Shown: positions 18,057 through 31,333, counted from the first letter of the stretch. The stretch: 61,530 nt of DNA from Bacteroidia bacterium (GCA_039924845.1 JBDTAC010000077.1:1-61530); one strand, 5' to 3'. Translations and numbers: made by a program. The notes: a model not told the origin generated them from the sequence alone.

Positions 18057-20114
18057 ATGATGAAGAAATTATTTATTTTACTGATAGTGATTATTGCACA
18101 ATGTGCAGCGGCTCAAAATGTAGAGTTTGTGAAAAAAAATTTTGAAGGCGATAAAGCTGGATTGAAAGAAGCCTTGAAATCCATTGATGCTGGAGATGTT
18201 CTCTATCAACAAGGAATATACATGTATAATTTGGCATTGCCCAGTTATTTGCAAGCTAACAATTTTAATCCGAATAATGCGTTATTGAATTTTAAAATTG
18301 GAAGTTGTTATTTGTATTCGGCTTACAAATCAAAATCACTTACTTATTTGCAAAAAGCATTTTCATTGAATCCGAACGTGGATCCGCAAATACATTTATT
18401 GCTGGGAGAAGGGTATCATCTCAATATGGATTGGGATAAAGCCATCGGCGAATTTCAACTATACCTCCAAAATACGCCTGCGAAAAAAGAAAACATGGAC
18501 AATATAGCTGCCGCCAATAAAGGGATAGAAGAATGTAATACGGGAAAAGAAATGGTGCAACATCCGGTAAGAGTTTTTATTGATAATCTGGGAGACGCTA
18601 TCAATACGAAATATCCGGAATATGGACCATTGATTTCTGCTGATGAGTCTGAAATGATTTTTACTTCGCGAAGACCCAATACAACTGGCGGACAAATAGA
18701 TCCTGGCTCAGGACAATATTTTGAAGATTTATACATTTCTTATTTTAAAGATGGAAAATGGACACCTGCGGAAGATATGGGACCTCCAATTGATACGCCC
18801 GATCACGATGCTACGGCAGGACTTTCTGCTGACGGTCAGACTTTATATGTTTATCGTTTTAAGGAAAAAGACGGAGGTGATATTTATGAAAGCGATTTAC
18901 AAGGCGATCAGTGGTCGAAACCGGAACGCATGAGTAAAAAAATAAATTCTCCTTATCATGAATCTACAGTGAGTCTTTCTCCAGACGGAAACACACTGTA
19001 TTTTGTGAGCGACAAACCAGGCGGACTTGGTGGACGAGATATTTACATGACGCAAAAAGATGACAAAGGAAAATGGGGCGATGCACAAAACCTCGGACCT
19101 GTCATCAATACTAAATACGATGAGGAAGGTTGCTTCATTCATCCAGATGGAAAAACACTTTATTTCAGCTCCAAAGGTCATAACACCATGGGCGGTTACG
19201 ATATATTTAAATCGGTGTATGAAAATGGACAATGGTCGGAACCCGTAAATTTGGGATATCCTATTAATTCTGCCGATGACGATGTATTTTTTGTTATTTC
19301 CGGTAGCGGGAAACACGGTTATTATGCATCTGCAAAAGGCGATAGCTACGGAGATAAGGACATTTACATGATTACTTTTTTAGGTCCCGAAAAACCATTG
19401 GTGTTGAACAATGAAGACAACTTACTTGCTAATGCAGTGGCTCCTGTTAAAGAAATGGTGATTGCTCCAGCGATGGAAATAAAAACAGCACGTACAACCA
19501 TTTTAAAGGGTGTTATTACAGATGCCATCACACAACAACCATTGGAAGCTTCTATTGAAATTGTGGACATTAAAAAAAATCAAACCATTGCTACGTTTTC
19601 ATCTAACAGTAAATCTGGAAAATATTTGGTGTCATTGCCTTCCGGAAAAAATTATGGAATTACGGTAAAAGCTCCAGATTATTTATTTCATTCGGAAAAT
19701 GTGAATTTGCCAGATACGGCGGCGTATCAAGTCATTGAAAAAAATATTGCCTTGAATAAAGTAGCAGTTGGAAGTAAAATTGTGTTGGAAAATATTTTCT
19801 TTGATACAGATAAAGCCACGCTTCGTCCAGAATCGACGAACGAATTAGAACGTTTGATAAAATTAATGAACGATGTACCAACGCTTAAAATAGAAATATC
19901 CGGGCATACGGATAACAAAGGTTCTTTGGAGCACAATCAAAAATTGTCTGAAAGTCGCGCGCAATCCGTTGTTAATTATTTAGTTTCAAAAGGTATTTCT
20001 GCTTCGCGTTTGCAATTTAAAGGTTACGGAATGACGCAACCGATTGCTACCAATGATACCGATGAAGGTCGCCAACAAAATCGTAGAACGGAATTTAAAA
20101 TTTTGAGTAAATAG
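18057..20114 (+). CDS. PorE-like T9SS-associated OmpA-family protein
   Basis: A 685-residue exported protein (signal to about residue 20). Domains in order: TPR-like helices (about 25-165), a WD40-like/PD40 beta-propeller with repeated EMIFTSRRP, TLYVYRF, TLYFVSDKPGGLGGRDIYM and TLYFSSKGHNTMGGYDIF (about 190-430), a carboxypeptidase-regulatory-like sandwich (ILKGVITDAITQQPLEASIE, about 480-560) and a C-terminal OmpA peptidoglycan-binding domain (ISGHTDNKGSLEHNQKLSESRA). This four-domain order is that of PorE, the lipid- or cell-wall-linked component of the type IX secretion apparatus. Many Bacteroidota carry several paralogues of this architecture, so function in T9SS is probable, not proven. 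Confidence 0.8.
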   Translation: MMKKLFILLIVIIAQCAAAQNVEFVKKNFEGDKAGLKEALKSIDAGDVLYQQGIYMYNLALPSYLQANNFNPNNALLNFKIGSCYLYSAYKSKSLTYLQKAFSLNPNVDPQIHLLLGEGYHLNMDWDKAIGEFQLYLQNTPAKKENMDNIAAANKGIEECNTGKEMVQHPVRVFIDNLGDAINTKYPEYGPLISADESEMIFTSRRPNTTGGQIDPGSGQYFEDLYISYFKDGKWTPAEDMGPPIDTPDHDATAGLSADGQTLYVYRFKEKDGGDIYESDLQGDQWSKPERMSKKINSPYHESTVSLSPDGNTLYFVSDKPGGLGGRDIYMTQKDDKGKWGDAQNLGPVINTKYDEEGCFIHPDGKTLYFSSKGHNTMGGYDIFKSVYENGQWSEPVNLGYPINSADDDVFFVISGSGKHGYYASAKGDSYGDKDIYMITFLGPEKPLVLNNEDNLLANAVAPVKEMVIAPAMEIKTARTTILKGVITDAITQQPLEASIEIVDIKKNQTIATFSSNSKSGKYLVSLPSGKNYGITVKAPDYLFHSENVNLPDTAAYQVIEKNIALNKVAVGSKIVLENIFFDTDKATLRPESTNELERLIKLMNDVPTLKIEISGHTDNKGSLEHNQKLSESRAQSVVNYLVSKGISASRLQFKGYGMTQPIATNDTDEGRQQNRRTEFKILSK

Positions 20115-20133
20115 AAACGTAAACCCGCTGTGC

Positions 20134-22248
20134 ATGAATCTAATCCATCGTGCGCCGCTGGTGCGTTTGCTTCTTCCTTTTATCGCCGGTATTAGTGCTG
20201 CCATTTATATGGAAGAATATTCCTTTTGGCTGAAAGTCCTTATGGCTGTGCTATTTTCCAGTATTGCCACTTTTACTTTTCATAAAAAGTCAGGCGCAAA
20301 TTATCGCTTCCGTTGGCTTTACGGAATGACACTTTCCTCCTTACTTTTTTTGGCTGCTTATCAAATAACGCTTGATAACACTACGAAATTTCGCTCAAGC
20401 TATTTTGGAAATTATATTTCTGGATCCGATTTTTGCTTGGTAAAAATAGAAGAGCCACTTGTTGAAAAAGAGAAATCAATTAAAATGATTGGCTCGGTTA
20501 TTTCTACTCGTCAAAATAAAAGTTGGAAAAGCACATCGGGAAAAGCATTGTTTTATCTACCTAAAAACGAACTTTCTGCCAAATTAAAGTACGGCGATTT
20601 AGTGCTCGTGAAAAATAATTTTTCAGAAATAAATACGCCACAAAATCCATCTGAATTTGATTACAAAAAATATTTAGCGCTTCACACTATTTATTTACAA
20701 AATCATATTTCTGCAGGAAATTTTATTTCAACAGGTATCAACAAAGGAAATTTTATTCGTGCTGCTGCCATTCGTACGCAAGCATATTGTCTTGCTGTTT
20801 TAAAAAAATACAATGTTCAAGGGCAAGAATTTGCTGTAACATCTGCACTTATTCTCGGTTATAAAAATGACATTGATACGGAAACTACCTCGGATTACGC
20901 GGCAGGCGGCGTGTTGCATGTCTTGTCGGTTTCTGGTTTACATGTTGGAATTATTTTTGTTGTGTTCAACTACTTGCTATTTTTTCTTGAAAAATTTCGA
21001 TACGGGAATTTTATAAAAGGGATTTTTCTTTTAGCAATGCTTTGGTTTTATGCAATGCTTACTGGGCTTTCACCATCGGTATTGCGGGCTTCCACGATGT
21101 TGAGTTTTGTAGTTATTGCCAATGCCTTTCATCGAAATAGTCTTATCTACAACACATTGGCAGCATCCGCATTTTTATTGCTGGCAATTAATCCGCACTT
21201 AATTGCCGAAGTTGGTTTTCAACTTTCGTATTTGGCAGTACTTGGCATCGTATCCATTTTCCCTTGGATATATCGTTTATGGAAAACAAAATACTGGCTT
21301 TTGGATAAAATTTGGTCCATTGTTGCTGTTTCTTTTGCGGCGCAGTTTATTACGTTTCCGCTTAGTATGTTTTATTTTCACCAGTTTCCAAATTATTTTT
21401 TAGTCTCCAACGTGGTAGTTATACCGCTCGCAACGCTCAGTATATACGCTGGCATTCTCCTTTTTATAACTGGGAAACTTGCATTTATCGCTGGATTTTT
21501 ATCAAAGATTTTAATTTTTTTAATAGGAGGATTAAATTATTTCGTGAAAGAAATTCGATTCACGCCTTATTCACTTACGCAAGGAATATCAATCAATGCA
21601 ACCGAAACGTGGATTATTTATTTTGGATTATTTTTTATGCTGATGTATATTTTTCGAAAAAAATTAAACTATTTATTTATCGCACTCGGAATTTTTATTT
21701 TACTGTTGACGATACAAGTTTTTGAACAAAAATCAGAACAAAATCAATCGCGATTTATCGTTTACAATGTTGCCAAAACGAGCGCTTGCGATTTCATCGT
21801 TGGAAAAAATAATTTTTTAATTGCCGATACTGCATTTTTAAACAATCCCAATGAAATTTCTTTACATATTACACCCAATTGGTTCGAAAAAGGAATTCTA
21901 TCGCATACACTGATCGGCGCAGATACAGGAGGAAATTATATTCAGAAAAACTTTTTTTTGAAAAATAAATGTATTCAATTTAGAACTAAAAAAATAATTT
22001 TTGTAAACGAGAAAATAAACCTTCCCAAAAAAATAATTTTTCAAAAGCTAAAAGTGGATTACGTCATTATTTCACACAATCCGAAAACGAATCTAAAAAC
22101 AATTTGTCAAATTTACGACTTCAAAAAAATAATTTTTGACGCATCCAATTCTAAATGGCAAATTGAAAAATGGCTGAAAGAGTGTAATGAACAAGGTATT
22201 GAAGCCTATTCTGTTGTTCATTCAGGAGCGTATGAAGAAACGATTTAG
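20134..22248 (+). CDS. comEC: ComEC/Rec2-family DNA-uptake channel protein
   Basis: A 704-residue polytopic membrane protein related to the inner-membrane channel for transforming DNA. It has N-terminal helices with a DUF4131-type soluble part (about 50-190), then the ComEC core beginning ALILGYKNDID and VLHVLSVSGLHVGIIF, with about eight further helices to residue 520. The C-terminal 180 residues lack an HxHxDH metallo-beta-lactamase motif, as in other Bacteroidota ComEC proteins. This tail is unusually rich in PE-derived KKIIF and KNNF peptides. It starts 19 nt after the PorE-like gene. Confidence 0.88.
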   Translation: MNLIHRAPLVRLLLPFIAGISAAIYMEEYSFWLKVLMAVLFSSIATFTFHKKSGANYRFRWLYGMTLSSLLFLAAYQITLDNTTKFRSSYFGNYISGSDFCLVKIEEPLVEKEKSIKMIGSVISTRQNKSWKSTSGKALFYLPKNELSAKLKYGDLVLVKNNFSEINTPQNPSEFDYKKYLALHTIYLQNHISAGNFISTGINKGNFIRAAAIRTQAYCLAVLKKYNVQGQEFAVTSALILGYKNDIDTETTSDYAAGGVLHVLSVSGLHVGIIFVVFNYLLFFLEKFRYGNFIKGIFLLAMLWFYAMLTGLSPSVLRASTMLSFVVIANAFHRNSLIYNTLAASAFLLLAINPHLIAEVGFQLSYLAVLGIVSIFPWIYRLWKTKYWLLDKIWSIVAVSFAAQFITFPLSMFYFHQFPNYFLVSNVVVIPLATLSIYAGILLFITGKLAFIAGFLSKILIFLIGGLNYFVKEIRFTPYSLTQGISINATETWIIYFGLFFMLMYIFRKKLNYLFIALGIFILLLTIQVFEQKSEQNQSRFIVYNVAKTSACDFIVGKNNFLIADTAFLNNPNEISLHITPNWFEKGILSHTLIGADTGGNYIQKNFFLKNKCIQFRTKKIIFVNEKINLPKKIIFQKLKVDYVIISHNPKTNLKTICQIYDFKKIIFDASNSKWQIEKWLKECNEQGIEAYSVVHSGAYEETI
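20608..20627. repeat. PE-type element inside comEC
   Basis: GTG, A5, TAA, T5, CAGA in the coding sequence (VKNNFSE). Confidence 0.45.
21985..22006. repeat. PE-type element inside comEC
   Basis: A7, TAA, T5 core, encoding TKKIIFVN. Further copies lie at 21801, 22024 and 22120. Confidence 0.45.
22024..22044. repeat. PE dyad element inside comEC
   Basis: CCC, A7, TAA, T5, CAA; encodes PKKIIFQ, only 18 nt after the preceding copy. Confidence 0.5.
22120..22140. repeat. PE dyad element inside comEC
   Basis: TTC, A7, TAA, T5, GA; encodes FKKIIFD. Confidence 0.5.
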
Positions 22249-22278
22249 TTTTGTATTTTTGTAAAAATGCTTCACGCG

Positions 22279-22845
22279 ATGGAATTTAAAGTTGGTGATA
22301 AAATAAAATTTTTAAACGAGCAAGGCGGCGGCGTTATTTCCGAATTCTTGAATAAAAAAATCGTGAAAATAATTACCGACGACGGTTTTGAAATTCCTTA
22401 TTTTGTGAGCAAATTGGTATTAAACGAGCCTATTCCTCCAAAAATAGAATCACCCAAAATAGACCTTCCAAAAAATAATTTTTCAACAGCTATTTTTGAA
22501 AAAGACAAAAAAATAATTCCGAAAAAAAGTAAACCACGAATTGGAAAATCTGGCGTAGGGAATTGGGAAATTGATTTACACATCGAAGAATTAGTCGATT
22601 CTTCCAAAGGAATGACAAACGCACAAATTATCGTGATCCAGCTCAGCCACGTCCAAAAAAAATTAAACGAAGCGATGTGTTCCAATATCCGAAAAATAAT
22701 TTTCATACACGGCGTCGGCACGGGCCGTTTGAAACAGGAAATTCTCCAAATTCTTTCCGCTTACGATGGAATTACTTTTTACGATGCACCTTACAAACAT
22801 TACGGTTACGGTGCAACGGAGGTAATTATTCATCAACATGCTTGA
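22279..22845 (+). CDS. Smr-domain protein
   Basis: A 188-residue protein. The N-terminal 50 residues (EFKVGDKIKFLNEQGGGVIS) form a KOW/SH3-like beta-barrel as in DUF2027/MutS2-type proteins. After a Lys-rich linker comes a C-terminal Smr domain (about 100-188) with the LDxH-like EIDLHIEELV and the nucleic-acid-binding loop IHGVGTGRLKQEI. Smr domains nick DNA or cleave RNA. An ATG four codons upstream (22267) is also possible; I prefer 22279, 17 nt from a TATTTTTG box at 22254-22261. The frame includes PE cores at 22468 and 22690. Confidence 0.8.
   Translation: MEFKVGDKIKFLNEQGGGVISEFLNKKIVKIITDDGFEIPYFVSKLVLNEPIPPKIESPKIDLPKNNFSTAIFEKDKKIIPKKSKPRIGKSGVGNWEIDLHIEELVDSSKGMTNAQIIVIQLSHVQKKLNEAMCSNIRKIIFIHGVGTGRLKQEILQILSAYDGITFYDAPYKHYGYGATEVIIHQHA
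22468..22487. repeat. PE-type element inside the Smr gene
   Basis: CC, A6, TAA, T5, CAAC in the linker between the two domains; encodes PKNNFST. Confidence 0.45.
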
Positions 22846-22868
22846 TGAAACTTGAACAATTATTTTTT

Positions 22869-22900
22869 TTTGTTCCTAATAATTTAATTCCGTATTTTTG
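22869..22900 (+). promoter_or_regulatory. Consensus sigma-A promoter
   Basis: TTTG (22869-22872), 20-nt spacer, TATTTTTG (22893-22900): both boxes match the Bacteroidota consensus exactly. The start codon is only 16 nt after the -7 box, so the mRNA leader would be about 10 nt. Confidence 0.65.
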
Positions 22901-22915
22901 ATTTTCTAAAAGATT

Positions 22916-23176
22916 ATGCGCATCATCGGAAATATTCCGCACAAAAGTATTCACATCACCGTTTTCGGGATGAATGATAAATTTATTATTCAATTTGAAG
23001 CTGGTTTTATGGAGCAAATATTTAAAATAAATCAGAATGAAATTGCTGGATTAGAAGGAATTCAGGAATTATTGGATGAATCATTTATGCAAAAAATAAC
23101 GGCTCGTTTCAACGAAATGTTTACGGAATTTAATCAAGCGCAGGAACGTTTAAAAGTAAAAACATCGATTAAATGA
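22916..23176 (+). CDS. Small conserved protein of unknown function
   Basis: An 86-residue soluble protein. It reads IIGNIPHKSIHITVFGMND, then FIIQFEAGFMEQIFKINQ, then a helical, charged C-terminus. It resembles short uncharacterised proteins I associate with Bacteroidota genomes, but I know no function. A consensus promoter precedes it, and its TGA overlaps the ATG of the next gene by 4 nt (ATGA), so it is translationally coupled to the TPR protein. Confidence 0.65.
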   Translation: MRIIGNIPHKSIHITVFGMNDKFIIQFEAGFMEQIFKINQNEIAGLEGIQELLDESFMQKITARFNEMFTEFNQAQERLKVKTSIK

Positions 23177-24585
23177 AGATTAAAAAAATAATTTTTGGAA
23201 GCCTCTTTTTTCTATTTTTTATTTCCGGAAATACTTCCGCGCAAAGCGATGTAAGCACAGTTATTCGTGATTTATTGCAACAAAATAAATATGCTGCGGC
23301 TGACTCCACCATTGATGTTTACATGAAAAAATATCCAGACAATCCGGATGTTTTGTTGATGAAAGGAAATGTGGCACTCAATGATTTTATGCAATCCAAT
23401 CTGTACGTTTCTTCCACTTCCGATACGAATGAATCCATTTACCAACCAGATATAGCAAACGACAATCCACCTGCACTTATTCTCAATAAGGAAGCTGCAA
23501 AAACAGTTGCCGAATATTGGCTGAAAGCTTTGGCAATTAAACCAGATCGGATGGACATCCGTAAAAGTTTATGCTACATATACAGTGCATCTTTGCTGAA
23601 AGACGAATTGATAAAACAACTTGATGAATTGAAAAACGAAGAGAAAGATTCCAAAAAATTAATGTTCGAAATAGATGATTACGCAGCTATGTTTTTTGAG
23701 CGACAAGCCTTGGACGCAGGAATTGAAGTGTATAAAAAAATGACTACTTATTTTCCAGAAGAAGCTTCTATTTACAGCGATATCGCTGGTGCATATTTTC
23801 AAAATGGAAATTTAGTTCTCGCCAAAAAATATATTTCAGAAGCATTAAAAAAGCAGCATTTGGATGTCTCCATCTACAACAATGCCTTTTTTATCCATGC
23901 GGTATTGGGCTATTATCAGGATGCAAAAAACGATTTGAAAGCTGCGGATACATTGGAACATTCAAACAAGGCACTTTTCTATCAAGGAATGTTGGAGTAT
24001 GCAAAAAATAATATTTTATATAAAAAAACATTTACTGATTTTATTCAAAAGGCAGATACTTCTGTTCGAAAAGAAGACATTATGTTGGCAAATTATTTGC
24101 AATCTGACAGTAATAAAAATGATTACGATAGTTATCTAAAATCCTTGAATTATCTGCCACAGGATGCGTACGCATTACTTTTGCACAAACGCGCGATGAA
24201 GCTTTTTCCAGGTAAATACAATCCTGCTTTTTCCTATGGAGAAATTGAAACGTACAATAAAAATTACAACGCCGCTATTGAGGCTTTTAAAACAATTAAC
24301 CTGAAAGGTATATTGTCTGATTCTTTATCAGAACAATTTAATTTGTGCTACGGATGGGCTTTACAAGCTTCTGGTCAAACAAAAGAAGCCGATTCAAAAT
24401 GGAAGTTAATTGAAAACAGTAAAAATTTTTACGGACAAAGTGCTGCTATTTATTTTCTTGGAAAAAATTTATTTGACAGAGGAGAAAAAGACCAAGCAAA
24501 AATTTATTTTTTGAAAATATCGGATCGTGCTACGGATTCTAAATATGCTACGTTTGCGACAAATTATTTAGAAAAATATAAATAG
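23173..24585 (+). CDS. Secreted TPR-containing protein
   Basis: A 470-residue protein with a signal peptide (KKIIFGSLFFLFFISGNTSAQ, cut near residue 24) and helical repeats through most of its length, e.g. LLQQNKYAAADSTIDVYMKK, YSDIAGAYFQNGNLVLAKKY and CYGWALQASGQTKEADSKW. TPR motifs are clear but divergent. Probably a periplasmic scaffold. The n-region of its signal peptide is encoded by a PE core at 23180-23200. It is coupled to the 86-residue gene and converges on the ABC-F gene. Confidence 0.75.
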   Translation: MKIKKIIFGSLFFLFFISGNTSAQSDVSTVIRDLLQQNKYAAADSTIDVYMKKYPDNPDVLLMKGNVALNDFMQSNLYVSSTSDTNESIYQPDIANDNPPALILNKEAAKTVAEYWLKALAIKPDRMDIRKSLCYIYSASLLKDELIKQLDELKNEEKDSKKLMFEIDDYAAMFFERQALDAGIEVYKKMTTYFPEEASIYSDIAGAYFQNGNLVLAKKYISEALKKQHLDVSIYNNAFFIHAVLGYYQDAKNDLKAADTLEHSNKALFYQGMLEYAKNNILYKKTFTDFIQKADTSVRKEDIMLANYLQSDSNKNDYDSYLKSLNYLPQDAYALLLHKRAMKLFPGKYNPAFSYGEIETYNKNYNAAIEAFKTINLKGILSDSLSEQFNLCYGWALQASGQTKEADSKWKLIENSKNFYGQSAAIYFLGKNLFDRGEKDQAKIYFLKISDRATDSKYATFATNYLEKYK

Positions 24586-24592
24586 TTCGACT

Positions 24593-24613
24593 TTGAAAAA
24601 TTATTTTTTTGAA
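24593..24613. repeat. PE dyad element between convergent genes, probable terminator
   Basis: TTG, A5, TTA, T7, GAA with flanking complementary CTTT and AAAG. It lies 7 nt after the TPR-gene stop and 22 nt from the end of the ABC-F gene, placed to terminate both. Confidence 0.65.
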
Positions 24614-24635
24614 AGACAAAATTATTGGAAAATAA

Positions 24636-26300
<1,665 letters not shown>

Positions 26301-26315
26301 TTATAGCCGTTTTTC

Positions 26316-27227
26316 TTACAGCTTTTCCATTAAAACGCGGTATAAATTTACCATTGCTTCGATATCCTTTTTATGCACTTTTTCATCTGGAGAATGTACA
26401 TTTTCTTCCGCTGCGCCTACAAAACACCAATCAAACGGATAAGGAGAATGTTGTAAAGAAAGTCCGTCGCTGCCACCAGAACCTTCCACTTCGAGCTGAA
26501 ATGGCACTTTACTTTTATTAGCGATTTCAATAATTTGATTCAAATATGTTCTGCGTGGAATACCTCTGTCACGCATGGAAATAACAGGGCCTTTGGAATG
26601 TTGAACGCCATTTGTAATCCACGAAATATCGGAAATTAAAGCCTGAGCGACCTCGTATTTTTCATAAATAAAACGACCTAAATATTCCACACTTCCGCCG
26701 CCGTGTTCTTCCCAACACGAAAAAGCAATGATTCCGTCTTTCAATGTTTCGGCTACTTTCAGCGCATTCCAAACACCTAAGCGATTGTCCATATAAGAAC
26801 ATTGAATGAAATTTTTATCTTCTCTAAAATTAGTTTTGAAAACCAAATCGGTACCTCTGTCAATTTCGCGATTGAATTCATACGAAATATTTTCTTTGGC
26901 ATCCACTTTTAACTTGCATTCGATTTTTCCTTTGCTGTCTGCGCCGGTTAATACGTAGTTGCTTTTTGTTCTCGGACCGCCGATTTTCACTAATTCATTT
27001 CCGTACCGAACCGTAAATCCAATCGAATCTAAATGTGCGAAAATAGCCGTTCTCGGTTTACCGAAAACCAATACAATGCAATCTTGAAATCCTTTTCCAG
27101 CATGGATGACAGGTTTTGTTTTCCAGTTTTTACTGTTCTTTTTTACATAATCCAATACGAATGCTGTCATTGCTGATTCGTTTCCAGAAGGCGCGTGAAT
27201 GCTGCATAATTTTTTTAATAGTTCCAT
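26316..27227 (-). CDS. M42/M20-type zinc peptidase
   Basis: A 303-residue metallopeptidase-like protein. Candidate metal ligands are His in [10 protein letters not shown] (about 66), Asp in YMDNRLGVW (about 147), Glu-Glu in SCWEEHGGG (about 171), Asp in LISDISW and the late His in EENVHSPDE (about 279). This is the M20/M25/M42 pattern, shorter than most M42 aminopeptidases (about 350) and compact around AHLDS. Start [10 protein letters not shown] is typical. It is encoded 5 nt downstream of ribD and probably cotranscribed. Substrate unknown. Confidence 0.75.
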   Translation of the reverse strand: MELLKKLCSIHAPSGNESAMTAFVLDYVKKNSKNWKTKPVIHAGKGFQDCIVLVFGKPRTAIFAHLDSIGFTVRYGNELVKIGGPRTKSNYVLTGADSKGKIECKLKVDAKENISYEFNREIDRGTDLVFKTNFREDKNFIQCSYMDNRLGVWNALKVAETLKDGIIAFSCWEEHGGGSVEYLGRFIYEKYEVAQALISDISWITNGVQHSKGPVISMRDRGIPRRTYLNQIIEIANKSKVPFQLEVEGSGGSDGLSLQHSPYPFDWCFVGAAEENVHSPDEKVHKKDIEAMVNLYRVLMEKL

Positions 27228-27232
27228 AAAAT

Positions 27233-28279
27233 TTATTTTTTGTTTGTATAATAGAGAATTAAATCTGTTTTTGTTTTAGTGGGAAAAATTATTTTTTCAG
27301 GAAATATAGGAGCTGCTATTCCATTTTTTATCTTTTTAGGTGAAACGATTATTCTCGCTTCATCCCAAAGGTTTTCTTTTATAAAACTATTTAATAATTG
27401 CGCCCCTCCTTCAACAATTACAGACAAAATATTTTTTTTGTTAAGATCCTTTAATACCTGATTCAAACTATTTTTTTTGAAATCTATCTTAATGAATTCT
27501 ATGTTTTTTGTTTCTTTTTTTTTGATAGAAGTAAACACCAAAGTTGGCGTAGAATCGTCTCTCAAAAAATAATTTTTCGGCACGCGTAAATCTTTATCGA
27601 TTAAAATTCTCAATGGATTTTTACCTTTTACAATTCTTGCAGAAAGCTTAGGATTATCAAGTAAAGCGGTATTTGTACCTACTAAAATACTTTGTTCTTC
27701 ACTACGCCATTGATGCGAAAGTTTCAACGAATTTTCATCACTTATTTGCAAAGGTTTTTGTCCGTCATTTAATGTTCTCTTTTTGTCAATAAAACCATCA
27801 CTCGTTTGCGCCCATTTTAAAATAATATACGGACGTTTTTGCTCGTGGAAAACAAAAAAACGTTTGTTCAAATCGCGACATTCATTTTCTAAAATACCCA
27901 CTTTTACATCGCAGCCATTTGTAATTAATTTCTGAATTCCTTTGCCTTTCACCAATTTATTTGGATCTGTATTTCCGATAATGACATACGGAATTTTATA
28001 TTTGAGAATCAAATCGGCGCAAGGCGGCGTTTTCCCGAAATGACTGCAAGGCTCCAGATTTACATAAAGTGTTGCGTGTTTTAAAAGTGTTTTATTTTTG
28101 ACAGAACGAATGGCATTTACTTCGGCATGCGCTTCGCCAAATTTTTCATGAAAACCTTCACCTATAATTTTATTTTCATGCACAATTACGCAGCCAACCA
28201 AAGGATTGGAAGCTGTTTTGCCGAAACCTTTTGCTGCCAATTCGAGGCAACGTTGCATGTATTTTTCGTCCGTGTTCAT
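27233..28279 (-). CDS. ribD: Bifunctional riboflavin deaminase/reductase
   Basis: Deaminates 2,5-diamino-6-ribosylamino-4-pyrimidinone phosphate, then reduces the ribose (riboflavin pathway). The 348-residue protein has the zinc cytidine-deaminase site H51-A-E53 and P-C78-x8-C87 ([12 protein letters not shown]) in the N-terminal domain, and a RibD C-terminal reductase domain from about 150 with [24 protein letters not shown] and [15 protein letters not shown]. No FMN riboswitch precedes it. PE cores lie inside at 27282 and 27562. It is divergent from prmC with a 60-nt gap. Confidence 0.93.
   Translation of the reverse strand: MNTDEKYMQRCLELAAKGFGKTASNPLVGCVIVHENKIIGEGFHEKFGEAHAEVNAIRSVKNKTLLKHATLYVNLEPCSHFGKTPPCADLILKYKIPYVIIGNTDPNKLVKGKGIQKLITNGCDVKVGILENECRDLNKRFFVFHEQKRPYIILKWAQTSDGFIDKKRTLNDGQKPLQISDENSLKLSHQWRSEEQSILVGTNTALLDNPKLSARIVKGKNPLRILIDKDLRVPKNYFLRDDSTPTLVFTSIKKKETKNIEFIKIDFKKNSLNQVLKDLNKKNILSVIVEGGAQLLNSFIKENLWDEARIIVSPKKIKNGIAAPIFPEKIIFPTKTKTDLILYYTNKK
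27562..27581. repeat. PE-type element inside ribD
   Basis: CTC, A6, TAA, T5, CGG in the reductase domain; coding strand gives PKNYFLR. Confidence 0.45.
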
Positions 28280-28287
28280 CGCGCATG

Positions 28288-28295
28288 CGAAGGTA
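28288..28295 (-). promoter_or_regulatory. Possible -7 box of ribD
   Basis: TACCTTCG on the minus strand, 8 nt before the ribD ATG. It has the same TAnnTTCG variant as the boxes before lpd and pckA, and would give an almost leaderless mRNA. Confidence 0.3.
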
Positions 28296-28339
28296 GTTTT
28301 TATTTCATAAAATTAATTTTTAAAATGTAATTTTATCCC

Positions 28340-29203
28340 GTGAATTTGGCAAACAATACAATCGAATCGTTGGTTTCTTATTTTCGTACAGAATTAAAAA
28401 ATAGGTACGATAAAGAAGAAATTGAACAATTTATTATTATTTCTTTCAATGAAATTCTTGGCTTTTCACGAACGGATATTATCCTGAAAAAGTCAGATAG
28501 AATCAACGAATCCGATCTTGTTAAATTTAATTTTGTGGTTGATGAATTGAAAAAAAATTGTCCAATACAATATATTTTTGGACACACAGAATTTTACGGG
28601 ATGACTTTAAATGTCAATAAAAACGTATTGATTCCGCGACCTGAAACGGAAGAATTGGTACAATGGATTATCAATGAATGTCCGAAAAATAATTTTTCGA
28701 TTTTGGATATCGGAACCGGAAGCGGTTGTATTGCGATTGCGTTGAAAAAATATTTTTCCGAAGCCGATATTTTCGCAATGGATGTTTCTGCGGAAGCAAT
28801 TAAAATAGCGCAAGAAAATGCTAATTTAAATAATGTGAAAATTATTTTTTTGCAAACCGATATTTTGAATTTTAATTCAGAATATTTTCTAACAAAATTA
28901 GATGTGATTGTCAGCAATCCTCCCTATGTTTGCCTTTCTGAAAAAGTATTGATGAATGATAATGTGTTTAATTATGAACCGCATTTGGCTTTGTTTGTAG
29001 AAGACAATGATCCTTTACTATTTTATAAAAAAATTATCGCTTTTGCGAAAATAAATTTAAAACCTGCCGGAAAATTATTTTTTGAAATCAATGAATCACA
29101 AGGAAATAATTTGATTGATTTTTTAGAAATAAACGATGCGAAAAATATTATTTTGAAAAAAGATTTGAATGGAAAAAATCGTATGTTGTACTGTAATTTC
29201 TAA
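28340..29203 (+). CDS. prmC: Release factor glutamine methyltransferase
   Basis: Methylates the Gln of the GGQ motif of peptide chain release factors using SAM. The 287-residue protein has an N-terminal helical substrate domain, PIQYIFGHTEFYGMTL, VLIPRPETEELVQWI (SAM region), the glycine-rich LDIGTGSGCIAIAL and the catalytic N193-P-P-Y motif (VSNPPYV). It starts with GTG at 28340. It is 6 nt upstream of ligA. PE cores lie inside at 28681-28700 and 28746, the first directly before the SAM-binding glycine loop. Confidence 0.93.
   Translation: MNLANNTIESLVSYFRTELKNRYDKEEIEQFIIISFNEILGFSRTDIILKKSDRINESDLVKFNFVVDELKKNCPIQYIFGHTEFYGMTLNVNKNVLIPRPETEELVQWIINECPKNNFSILDIGTGSGCIAIALKKYFSEADIFAMDVSAEAIKIAQENANLNNVKIIFLQTDILNFNSEYFLTKLDVIVSNPPYVCLSEKVLMNDNVFNYEPHLALFVEDNDPLLFYKKIIAFAKINLKPAGKLFFEINESQGNNLIDFLEINDAKNIILKKDLNGKNRMLYCNF
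28681..28700. repeat. PE-type element inside prmC
   Basis: TCCG, A5, TAA, T5, CGA; encodes PKNNFSI. Confidence 0.45.
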
Positions 29204-31216
<2,013 letters not shown>

Positions 31217-31236
31217 AAATCATTCGAAAAAAGTCT

Positions 31237-31257
31237 TTCAAAAAAATAATTTTTCAA
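31237..31257. repeat. PE dyad element after ligA, probable terminator
   Basis: TTC, A7, TAA, T5, CAA with flanking complementary CTTT and AAAG, an A-run before it and GCTGTTTTT after it. It lies 21 nt after the ligA stop. Confidence 0.65.
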
Positions 31258-31303
31258 AGCTGTTTTTCGAGAAAAGGGTAAAAATAGAATTTTTCGCTTC
31301 TTT

Positions 31304-31333
31304 TTTGTAGTAAAGTATAATTTTTTATCTTTG
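31304..31333 (+). promoter_or_regulatory. Promoter of yceD-rpmF-plsX-fabH
   Basis: TTTG (31304-31307), 18-nt spacer, TATCTTTG (31326-31333). Both boxes are exact. The start codon of yceD is 22 nt after the -7 box. Confidence 0.65.
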
